This document shows positions 1-4,899 of a stretch of 14,640 nucleotides of DNA, piece by piece. Each line of letters starts with the position of its first letter. Position 1 is the first letter of the stretch. The position numbers and the translations under genes are program-made. The stretch is taken from positions 1-14,640 of the forward strand of contig DAOUMU010000125.1 of assembly GCA_034409055.1 (NCBI GenBank), given 5' to 3'. Below the pieces are notes generated by a model. The model saw nothing but the letters and a program-made list of their open reading frames with translations. It was not told the origin of the DNA and searched no databases. Source of the stretch: DAOUMU01 sp034409055 (lineage in GTDB: Bacteria > Chloroflexota > Anaerolineae > 4572-78 > J111).

Positions 1-20
1 TAGTTTCTGTCAGGAAACCC
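1..20 (+). repeat. Left terminal inverted repeat of the IS
   Basis: Bases 1-20 read TAGTTTCTGTCAGGAAACCC. The reverse complement of 1583-1602 differs only at the fifth base (A instead of T). The window starts at the first base of this repeat. Confidence 0.85.
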
Positions 21-80
21 CTAATCCGGGTTAGACCTGAATCACCAGAGGTGATATAGTTGTGGTGTAAAAACTTACAC
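21..80 (+). promoter_or_regulatory. Three consecutive short hairpins in the IS leader
   Basis: Between the left inverted repeat and the transposase start are three small inverted repeats in a row: CTAATCC/GGGTTAG (21-34, one mismatch), TCACC-AGA-GGTGA (42-54) and GTGTAA-AAAC-TTACAC (65-80). The last ends just before the ribosome binding site GGAGGT (85-90). Hairpins here could limit transposase translation from read-through transcripts, as known for IS10 and IS50; for this IS that is inference. Confidence 0.4.
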
Positions 81-94
81 ATCTGGAGGTCAAA

Positions 95-1579
95 ATGCTC
101 AGATTACGTTATACACCCGTGGATATGTTTAAACCGTTGCAGGCGTTTCCTGAAGTCTACGTCGATATGACCGATTTTGAAATGGACCCAATCTTGTCTG
201 CAATGGACAAAGTGCTGGACGATGAAAAATTGCTACTGCTGGCGTGGAATGATTACGCCAAGCGTCGGCCTAATTGCTTGAAGACAGGCCGACCATCGAC
301 GCCGGTGGAAGCCTCAATCCGATTGCAAGCCATCCGTCGCTTGTATGGTTGGGGGTATCGGACTGTTCAGACGCAAGTGAAAGGCAGTCTGGCCCTGCGT
401 CAATTCAGTCGGGTGTATGGACACACGGTCCCCAGCTACACCACGATGAATGACTGGGCGCTGGCCTTGAAGCCAAGCACCACCCGGTTGATACACTATC
501 GGGTGGTGGCACTGGCGACGGAATATGGCGTGACCACTGGAGAAAAGCTGCGTACAGATGGAACAGTGGTCGAAACCAATATTCACTATCCGACCGATAG
601 CAATTTGTTGGCCGATAGTGTGCGAGTGTTGGGGCGGATGTTGAGTGCCGGACGAGATTTGGTTGGGCATCTGCCTGGGGTGGACAAAAGCCTCTTTGTC
701 AATCGGACACGTAGTACCAAACGTCTGGCCCGGCAGATTGCTCAGAATGAGGGGCAGAAAGGGTCGAAAAGGGGATCCCAGGGCCAAAAAGGGTCGAAAA
801 AGGCGGCCAATAGACGAAAATTGTACAAAAAGCTCCTCAAAACAACCCAAGAAAGCTTGGATCATGCCCAACAAGTGATCCCGATGTTACAACAACACGG
901 GGATTTGGCCGGGCAAGGCTTGGCTGATAGCTTGAACCACTACATCCCGTTGGTCAAGCGAGTGATCCACCAAACCCATCAGCGGATCATCTTGGGCCAA
1001 AAAGTAACGGCTTCCGACAAGTTGGTCAGCTTGTTTGAACCGCATACGGCCATCATTCGGCGGGGTAAACCGTTCCCCCACGAAACCGAGTTCGGACGCA
1101 AGGTGTGGTTGGATGAAGTCGATGGCGGGGTCATCAGTGATTACCGTATCTTGTCTGGCAATCCCATTGACCAAAAGCAGTTCCCAGATAGCTTGCGAAC
1201 TCATCTGCTTCTCTTCAACCATCCCCCACACCAGGTTTCCACTGACCGCGGTGTCTATTCGCCCCAAAACGAGCAAGCGGCTCGTCAGGCCGGGGTCAAA
1301 CACATCGTCATGCCCCAACCAGGACAGCGCACGGCAGAACGCATCGAACACGAACGCCAAAAGTGGTTCCGGTTGGGACGCCGTTTTCAAGCTGGGGTTG
1401 AAGGACGTATCAGCGTGGTCAAACGGGCGCGTCGTCTCGACCGTTGCTTAGACAAAGGTGAGGCCGGTTTTGAAAAATGGGTTGGTTGGGGCTGTATTGT
1501 CAACAATCTGGTCAAGATTGCTGAAGCCATACTCAAGCCGCGCCGCCGGAAACGACGCTCGGCGGTGGCAGTGGCTTGA
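95..1579 (+). CDS. IS transposase, DDE type, ISNCY family-like
   Basis: This 494-residue transposase would cut and rejoin the IS ends. The start is fixed by GGAGGT four bases before the ATG. An N-terminal region (about 60-130) with a GRPSTPVEASIRLQAI block looks like the HTH/dimerisation part of IS5-like enzymes. Likely catalytic residues are D155 (KLRTDGT), D384 (STDRG) and E436 (VEGRIS), an order and spacing that fit a DDE RNase H fold. A basic, low-complexity insert near residues 215-245 repeats QKGSK twice. The C-terminus is strongly basic (PRRRKRRS). The frame is intact and fills the IS, so the enzyme may be active. It runs opposite to the gene it interrupts. It could be assigned to a different ISNCY subgroup; the transposase role itself is secure. 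Confidence 0.92.
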   Translation: MLRLRYTPVDMFKPLQAFPEVYVDMTDFEMDPILSAMDKVLDDEKLLLLAWNDYAKRRPNCLKTGRPSTPVEASIRLQAIRRLYGWGYRTVQTQVKGSLALRQFSRVYGHTVPSYTTMNDWALALKPSTTRLIHYRVVALATEYGVTTGEKLRTDGTVVETNIHYPTDSNLLADSVRVLGRMLSAGRDLVGHLPGVDKSLFVNRTRSTKRLARQIAQNEGQKGSKRGSQGQKGSKKAANRRKLYKKLLKTTQESLDHAQQVIPMLQQHGDLAGQGLADSLNHYIPLVKRVIHQTHQRIILGQKVTASDKLVSLFEPHTAIIRRGKPFPHETEFGRKVWLDEVDGGVISDYRILSGNPIDQKQFPDSLRTHLLLFNHPPHQVSTDRGVYSPQNEQAARQAGVKHIVMPQPGQRTAERIEHERQKWFRLGRRFQAGVEGRISVVKRARRLDRCLDKGEAGFEKWVGWGCIVNNLVKIAEAILKPRRRKRRSAVAVA

Positions 1580-1582
1580 ACA

Positions 1583-1602
1583 GGGTTTCCTGACAGATAC
1601 TA
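1583..1602 (-). repeat. Right terminal inverted repeat of the IS
   Basis: This 20-bp sequence pairs with bases 1-20 at 19 of 20 positions. It starts 4 bp after the transposase stop codon and ends at the junction with the interrupted FtsK-like reading frame. Confidence 0.85.
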
Positions 1603-2057
1603 GGTAGATAGGTTGTCATCAAGGATACCAGAATAGATTTGATTGTCTCAGACTTACCTGATCCAGTACTGCCAGCAACAAGACTGTGTGGATAAGTAAA
1701 ATCAAACTCGATTGGCTGACGTTTCTCTGCTAATCCTACTGCTTGGCTAGTTGGCAAGTCTGCCCGTGTGTAATCCTGCCAGAAACCTTGTGCAAGCTGG
1801 AATTGATAGACAATCAAACCTGTTTGCCTTGCTGCTAAAACATTTGAACAATTGGCAGCCAGGGCTAATGGCTCGGCCAGCTTTAAGGCTTTGTCAATCT
1901 CAATCGGATTGAATAACCTTAAACCAAGTGATAGGTGTCTTGCTGCTCTTGACGCAGTTTGCAACTTACCGCCACTTAACCTTTGGTTCTGAAAAAGTAT
2001 GTTCAAAACGTGTGCGTAAAACTTAGCACGTCGTTTTAATGCGCTATTTTCGCTCAT
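1603..2057 (-). pseudogene. FtsK/SpoIIIE (Tra-type) DNA translocase, 5' part, cut by the IS
   Basis: The preserved part encodes about 152 residues. A Walker A motif, GSTGSGKS, lies at residues 129-136 within HSLVAGSTGSGKSETIKSIL, which is typical of FtsK/SpoIIIE ATPases, including the TraB/TraSA transfer proteins of actinobacterial conjugative elements that pump double-stranded DNA. The start is supported by AAGGAGAT just upstream. After residue ~152 the frame runs into the IS repeat and adds about 22 foreign residues. Walker B and the rest of the motor domain would lie beyond the left edge. No transmembrane segments are visible, which fits a Tra ATPase better than a cell-division FtsK. As the last gene of the minus-strand run it follows the Spd-like membrane protein, the order expected for a transfer module. 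The truncated product should be inactive. Confidence 0.8.
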
Positions 2058-2069
2058 TTTCGTATCTCC

Positions 2070-2333
2070 TTATATTCTGCATAGGTTTTCTGCATAGTTT
2101 TTCTGCAAGGCAAAAACGAAACAGTTAAAGCCAATCTGGAGAAGTTTGCAGAAAACTGATAACTCATACCGGACAGATAACAATAGGTTCCTGACTTGCC
2201 ACAACAGAACAAACAGCCTTGTGATAAAGAACAAGGGGAATGTCATAAACTCTGTTCGATTGTCGTCTTTGGTGACAAACGTCAGTGACAAGGCAATAGC
2301 TACCTGGTGGGATAATGTCCTATGTCTTGCCAT
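2070..2333 (-). CDS. Hypothetical small protein, 87 aa, doubtful
   Basis: I do not recognise this product. The frame fills the gap between the HNH fusion gene and the FtsK-like gene on the same strand. Its ATG comes 3 bases after the upstream stop and 7 bases after a purine-rich GGAAGGGGG, so translational coupling is possible. The middle (about residues 30-53) is hydrophobic and could form one membrane segment. The C-terminus is encoded by 13-bp tandem repeats, and its composition is unremarkable, so it could equally be a non-coding leader that happens to be open. In transfer modules, small Spd-like membrane proteins often lie beside the Tra ATPase, a weak argument in favour. Confidence 0.35.
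   Translation of the reverse strand: MARHRTLSHQVAIALSLTFVTKDDNRTEFMTFPLFFITRLFVLLWQVRNLLLSVRYELSVFCKLLQIGFNCFVFALQKNYAENLCRI
2075..2110 (-). repeat. Three 13-bp tandem repeats before the FtsK-like gene
   Basis: TTCTGCATAG-type units begin at 2075, 2088 and 2101 with an exact 13-bp period; the third carries AA in place of TA. On the minus strand they read GCAGAAAA-like and end just before the ribosome binding site of the FtsK-like gene. They coincide with the C-terminal codons of the doubtful 87-codon frame. They may be a protein-binding site or simple slippage. Confidence 0.5.
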
Positions 2334-2336
2334 TGC

Positions 2337-3215
2337 TTACCCCCTTCCGTTGCCATTAGTGGCAAGTTCAATATCTAGCTCACTGGCATAATTGCGAACA
2401 GTACCCCGGCTAACACCTAACTGGGTGGCAAGTTCGGTGATAGTGGCCAGTGGGTTTTCTTCGTGTAAGGTGGCAAGTTGCCGTTTACGCTGTTCTTCGG
2501 TAGTAATTCTGGCCTCATTTGCCTTATCAAGACTATCCAATCCTTTGGTAACAAAGGTGTCACCCTTATGCCTCTTTTTGTGACAACTACGGCAAAGGGT
2601 AACAAGATTATCAGGTTTACCTTCCCCTCCCTGAAATTCCGGTATAATGTGGTGGCAATCATAAGGCGCTTCTGACAAATCAGCATTGCAATCTACACAA
2701 CGCTTACCGTCCCTATCCCAAATTAGCTGACGTAAAATAAGCCAATCAGAGGTACTTTTGTCAGTGTGCTTGGTAGCAAATTGGGCAAACTGCCGTTTTT
2801 TTTCTTCTTTTTCATTAGCATGTTGCCGGTCATCGCTTAACAGTTCTGACAGGAAAAGTACCAGAATCGGCAAGCTACCTGCCAACACGTAGGGCCTACT
2901 TGCCACTATCCAAGCTGGCAAGTTGCCACCTGTTGCCAGTAAACCATAAGCCAGGTTGCCATAGATGGAAATACCGGTAAACAAGGTGACGCCAAACCAA
3001 AGCGGTTTGATGCTACGTCTTGCCACTTTTCTAACACGTATCGAGTAGGCCAGGGCAAATAAACCGGTATCAACGGCAACAGCTTGTAACCATCCCATAA
3101 AGGTGTTACCGTCAATGCTGGCAAAGATAGCAGCCAGGTGCTTAAGACTGCCAGCCAGGGCCAAAACTAATGCCAGCCATAAAAGGTTATTAACGTCAAA
3201 CAGTTTTGCTTTCAT
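2337..3215 (-). CDS. Membrane protein fused to HNH endonuclease and C-terminal HTH
   Basis: The second ATG (3215) is preferred because the AGGAG motif abuts the first ATG but sits 6 bases before the second, giving 292 aa. Residue numbers here count from the first ATG. Four hydrophobic segments (about 12-35, 43-62, 72-95, 101-125) resemble the DUF2637/Spd-type membrane domain of actinobacterial conjugative elements. An HNH nuclease domain follows (about 166-220): C175-x2-C178 and C210-x2-C213 for structural zinc, and the H190-H191, N205, H214 catalytic set. A helix-turn-helix closes the protein (about 255-285, ITELATQLGVSRGTVRNYASEL). It precedes the Tra-like ATPase on the same strand, which suggests a role in transfer or in cutting DNA at the membrane. 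Membrane topology and nuclease activity are predictions; I know of no characterised protein with all three parts in this order. Confidence 0.8.
   Translation of the reverse strand: MKAKLFDVNNLLWLALVLALAGSLKHLAAIFASIDGNTFMGWLQAVAVDTGLFALAYSIRVRKVARRSIKPLWFGVTLFTGISIYGNLAYGLLATGGNLPAWIVASRPYVLAGSLPILVLFLSELLSDDRQHANEKEEKKRQFAQFATKHTDKSTSDWLILRQLIWDRDGKRCVDCNADLSEAPYDCHHIIPEFQGGEGKPDNLVTLCRSCHKKRHKGDTFVTKGLDSLDKANEARITTEEQRKRQLATLHEENPLATITELATQLGVSRGTVRNYASELDIELATNGNGRG
2361..2924 (+). repeat. Four copies of the 9-mer TGGCAAGTT in one orientation
   Basis: TGGCAAGTT occurs at 2360-2368, 2426-2434, 2471-2479 and 2916-2924, always on the plus strand, all inside the HNH fusion gene. A near copy (TGGCAAGTC) lies at about 1751. 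The copies are read in more than one codon phase (ELAT, QLAT, NLPA), so protein repetition alone does not explain them. Tra ATPases of the TraB family bind 8-bp direct repeats near the transfer genes; these repeats could be such sites, which is inference. Confidence 0.45.
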
Positions 3216-3231
3216 TTTCATCTCCTATTGA

Positions 3232-3246
3232 GTAGCACTATACTAC
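3232..3246. promoter_or_regulatory. Operator-like imperfect palindrome before the HNH fusion gene
   Basis: GTAGCAC-T-ATACTAC shares the 11-mer TATACTACCTA with the perfect palindrome at 3557-3571. It lies in the 53-bp gap between the AlpA-like stop and the HNH fusion start, about 10 bp upstream of the ribosome binding site. A TATAGT -10-like hexamer overlaps it on the minus strand. The same regulator, perhaps the AlpA-like protein, may bind both sites. Confidence 0.5.
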
Positions 3247-3268
3247 CTATTAACACAAAAAAAGAGAT

Positions 3269-3535
3269 TTACTTTTGTTTTGGACCATATCGCCTATCGT
3301 CTATAGTCCCAATTTGCTTAATGTAATCGACAAGACTTTCAATTTTGATGAGCCACATATTGCCAACTTTTTCAGCCTCAATTTCCTTGTTACGAATCAA
3401 TCGTCGGATATACTCTTGATTATATCCTGTCATCCTACTGGCTTCCGAAACTGTCCAACTTTCCCACTTTGGCAATTTTGGCATAGTGCCAGATTTTAGC
3501 ATGCTGCCCGAAATATTACCAAAAGCTACTGTCAT
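3269..3535 (-). CDS. AlpA/excisionase-like DNA-binding protein (HTH_17 type)
   Basis: This 88-residue protein has a MerR-like winged helix-turn-helix at about residues 27-75: WTVSEASRMTGYNQEYIRRLIRNKEIEAEKVGNMW with a following LIKIESLVDYI helix, the pattern of HTH_17/excisionase proteins. Such proteins bend DNA for excision or regulate element genes. The start at 3535 has GAGAGG 8 bases upstream; later Met codons (residues 12 and 18) are alternatives that leave the fold intact. A strong promoter and a perfect palindromic operator lie directly upstream, so self-repression is likely. It heads the segment containing the HNH fusion and the Tra-like ATPase. No integrase is in the window to pair with it, so regulator and excisionase roles cannot be separated. 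Confidence 0.8.
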   Translation of the reverse strand: MTVAFGNISGSMLKSGTMPKLPKWESWTVSEASRMTGYNQEYIRRLIRNKEIEAEKVGNMWLIKIESLVDYIKQIGTIDDRRYGPKQK

Positions 3536-3556
3536 TTATTGTACCTCTCAAGTTAA

Positions 3557-3571
3557 GTAGTATTATACTAC
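3557..3571. promoter_or_regulatory. Perfect palindromic operator, 7-1-7
   Basis: GTAGTAT-T-ATACTAC is a perfect inverted repeat. It lies immediately downstream of the -10 box of the AlpA-like gene and covers its expected transcription start, the position of a repressor operator. A related site is at 3232-3246. Confidence 0.65.
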
Positions 3572-3573
3572 CT

Positions 3574-3602
3574 AGTATATACCCTTCCTTAAGAATTGTC
3601 AA
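3574..3602 (-). promoter_or_regulatory. Sigma-70-type promoter of the AlpA-like gene
   Basis: On the minus strand TTGACA (3602-3597) and TATACT (3579-3574) are separated by 17 bp, a near-consensus promoter. The predicted start near 3567 falls inside the palindromic operator and leaves a 5' leader of about 30 bases before the ATG. Confidence 0.7.
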
Positions 3603-3647
3603 GAATGAATGGAAATATTAACCCTACGGACGTGGGGTGGGAAGTAT

Positions 3648-3860
3648 CTATTGCCATCTATGGGCAGTAGTCCGGCTGATGTTGGCTTCAGCAAGTGCTG
3701 CGGCGTATTCGCTCTCCGATGTTTCAGGCTGAAACATCGGGCCACGCTTTAAGTTATCGTTTTTGTTAGCCCTCTCCATCTCCCCCAACAATTCCCCCGC
3801 CCGGCGTTCTGCTCCGTCGTGTGGGCAATCTGACGGTTTGTTTTGAATGGGTGGGGAAGT
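3648..3860 (-). pseudogene. Fragment of a phage/plasmid protein (RAGELL...RWQ family)
   Basis: The minus strand here encodes a stretch beginning ERRAGELLGEMERA and ending NISRTTAHRWQ before a TAG stop. This resembles a widespread family in phages and plasmids in which a KAGELL helix is followed, after a variable linker, by an LGIS..QSSRWQ helix-turn-helix-like segment and then a long C-terminal part. Here the protein stops at RWQ, so the C-terminal part is gone, and upstream the frame runs into a hairpin repeat instead of a normal N-terminus. An open frame continues to an ATG at 3923, but those ~30 residues come from repeat and spacer sequence. Hairpin repeat copies lie on both sides, and similar GTGGGRAAGTAT words flank it (3637-3647 and 3851-3862). 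It is probably a remnant rather than a working gene. Confidence 0.45.
3716..3740. repeat. Perfect 25-bp palindrome, 12-1-12
   Basis: CCGATGTTTCAG-G-CTGAAACATCGG is a perfect inverted repeat inside the gene fragment. Its odd-centred form resembles the 23-bp palindromes in the neighbouring array, but its sequence is unrelated to theirs. Confidence 0.75.
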
Positions 3861-4023
3861 ATTAACCCTACGGGTGCGTGGGGGTACTGGGGTATCGCCA
3901 CTGCGGCCCGCCTGGCCCGACATTAACCCTACGGGTGCGTGGGGGTACTTGTCAGGGTAGGATAATTAAAGGTCAGGGCATATATTAACCCTACGGGTGC
4001 GTGGGGGTACTGGTTCGATTGTC

Positions 4024-4046
4024 AAATGTAACAATTTGTTACATTT
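4024..4046. repeat. Perfect 23-bp palindrome in array gap C, 11-1-11
   Basis: The arms are AAATGTAACAA and TTGTTACATTT around a single T. Bases 4017-4023 (GATTGTC) precede it on the plus strand. The same flank, inverted, borders the palindrome at 4081-4103. Confidence 0.85.
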
Positions 4047-4080
4047 AGAATTCACCCTACGGGTGCGTGGGGGTACTGCG

Positions 4081-4103
4081 AAATTGGAAAAATTTTCCAA
4101 TTT
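4081..4103. repeat. Perfect 23-bp palindrome in array gap D, 11-1-11
   Basis: The arms are AAATTGGAAAA and TTTTCCAATTT around a single A. Bases 4104-4110 (GACAATC) are the inverted copy of the GATTGTC flank of the other palindrome. The outer arms (AAAT...ATTT) are the same in both; the inner 7 bp differ but stay self-complementary. Confidence 0.85.
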
Positions 4104-4134
4104 GACAATCATTCACCCTACGGGAGTGTGGGGT

Positions 4135-4174
4135 ACTGGGCTGCAACAGTCTAAACCATTACAGCCCAGTTTTT
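4135..4174 (+). terminator. Intrinsic terminator, plus strand, after the array
   Basis: ACTGGGCTG (4135-4143) pairs with CAGCCCAGT (4162-4170) and is followed by a short T run (4170-4174). The minus strand has no T run after the stem, so it acts on plus-strand transcripts. The only plus-strand object before it is the hairpin array, whose last copy overlaps the stem by 3 bp. It ends 3 bp short of the protease stop codon. Confidence 0.55.
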
Positions 4175-4177
4175 AGC

Positions 4178-4897
4178 CTACCATCGGTAGCAATGTCGGT
4201 AGTTGTCCCACCGGTCTTGTAGGGCGTATGCACGGCGTGCGTTCAACACGAATGCAGCGTATTCTGCGCTATGACCTTGAGCAACAGCATTAGTCACAAA
4301 GATGTCATCCATCATTTGTGGTACTGTCGGTTCTGGCGCATCCTTCAGCATAGCCTCAAGTTCTATTCGTAGTATGCGCCGTTCCGTTTCCTCGATTTCT
4401 TCCAGTAGTTCAGTAGTGGTTTTAGGTTTACCGATGGGTAGCCAGACGCCACGACTTTTGATAAAACTCGTGTGAGTATTGACGCCCGCACCTTTTCGCA
4501 CACAAGACACGCCCAGCACTTCAACGGCCTGCAACCTGCGTCCTGATCGCCCGGCATTTCTAGCCGGTTTGGACTTTTCGACGTTATACGAGTAACTCCA
4601 CTCGGCCAAAGAACCCAGGTTTTTCACAGTCTGATAATTCTCTATGCCAAGTGGAGTGTCCCAATATCGACCTTGAAAAACAGCCTCATTGCCACGTTCA
4701 AGAATAACACCCTTACCACAAGGCTTCTGGCCGTGCTGGTAATCTTCCAAAACCGTTTCTTGACGCCCAAAACAACCAACTTCGTGAAAGTCATTGTCAG
4801 CGTCCCACGTTTGCAAGGTACAAAAGATAGCCTCAACTTCTTGGGTGCTTTCGTTTGCCTTAAAAGACAATGGTCTTACAAAACGTTTGGTTTCCAT
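4178..4897 (-). CDS. HK97-type prohead (capsid maturation) protease, peptidase S78
   Basis: In tailed phages this serine protease trims scaffold and capsid subunits during prohead maturation. The pattern is characteristic of the family: VEAIFCTLQTWDADNDFHEVGCF near residue 25, DYQHGQKPCGKG near 55 (candidate catalytic His), RYWDTPLGIENYQTVKNLGSLAEWSYSY near 80-105 (candidate catalytic Ser), and EVLGVSCVRKGAGVNT near 130. The start used is the ATG at 4897, 6 bases after GAGGT; a GTG at 4900 is the alternative. At 239 aa the length is normal. It overlaps or abuts the 250-aa gene upstream. Portal and large terminase genes, usual neighbours, are absent and no capsid gene follows: the hairpin array lies there instead. 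It may be a satellite protease acting on helper-phage capsids, which is inference. Confidence 0.85.
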   Translation of the reverse strand: METKRFVRPLSFKANESTQEVEAIFCTLQTWDADNDFHEVGCFGRQETVLEDYQHGQKPCGKGVILERGNEAVFQGRYWDTPLGIENYQTVKNLGSLAEWSYSYNVEKSKPARNAGRSGRRLQAVEVLGVSCVRKGAGVNTHTSFIKSRGVWLPIGKPKTTTELLEEIEETERRILRIELEAMLKDAPEPTVPQMMDDIFVTNAVAQGHSAEYAAFVLNARRAYALQDRWDNYRHCYRW

Positions 4898-4899
4898 CA

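Larger units (their letters stand above)
1..1602 (+). mobile_element. Insertion sequence, ISNCY (ISDol1-like) type, complete
   Basis: A single long transposase gene is bounded by imperfect 20-bp terminal inverted repeats, 1-20 and 1583-1602, which match at 19 of 20 positions (core TCTGTCAGGAAACCC). The right tip lies inside the minus-strand FtsK-like gene, so the element inserted there and removed its 3' part. The left flank is outside the window, so the target duplication cannot be checked; the right flank begins GGTAGATA. The family call rests on the transposase style (KLRTDGTVVETNIHYPTDS block), which I recognise from ISNCY/ISDol1 relatives; the subgroup is less certain. Confidence 0.85.
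3617..4137 (+). CRISPR. CRISPR-like array of hairpin repeats, no cas genes in view
   Basis: Three identical 28-bp repeats (3861-3888, 3922-3949, 3984-4011) and one with a single change (4050-4077) start ATTMACCC and end GGGTACT. Diverged copies lie at 4111-4137 and at about 3617-3646. Start-to-start distances among the five clustered copies are 61, 62, 66 and 61 bp, leaving gaps of 33, 34, 38 and 33 bp. Each repeat folds as CCCTACG-GGTG-CGTGGGG, a 7-bp stem with one G-U pair. Size, hairpin and period match type I-E CRISPR repeats. The first copy is 244 bp from the second, with a gene fragment between. Against a plain CRISPR, two gaps are perfect 23-bp palindromes sharing a flank. A terminator at 4135-4174 suggests plus-strand transcription. 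The alternative is a structured repeat family of unknown role. Confidence 0.5.

Noticed and set aside
314..1390. Long minus-strand frames inside the transposase gene (314-874, 887-1390)
   Set aside because: They are antisense shadows of a well-supported transposase, lack ribosome binding sites and resemble no family.
4012..4022. GGTTCGATT resembling a tRNA T-loop in array gap C
   Set aside because: No acceptor, D or anticodon arm can be drawn around it; the following bases belong to a perfect palindrome.
3617..4178. Diversity-generating retroelement or retron explanation for the repeats
   Set aside because: There is no reverse transcriptase in the window and no template/variable repeat pair with adenine-specific changes.
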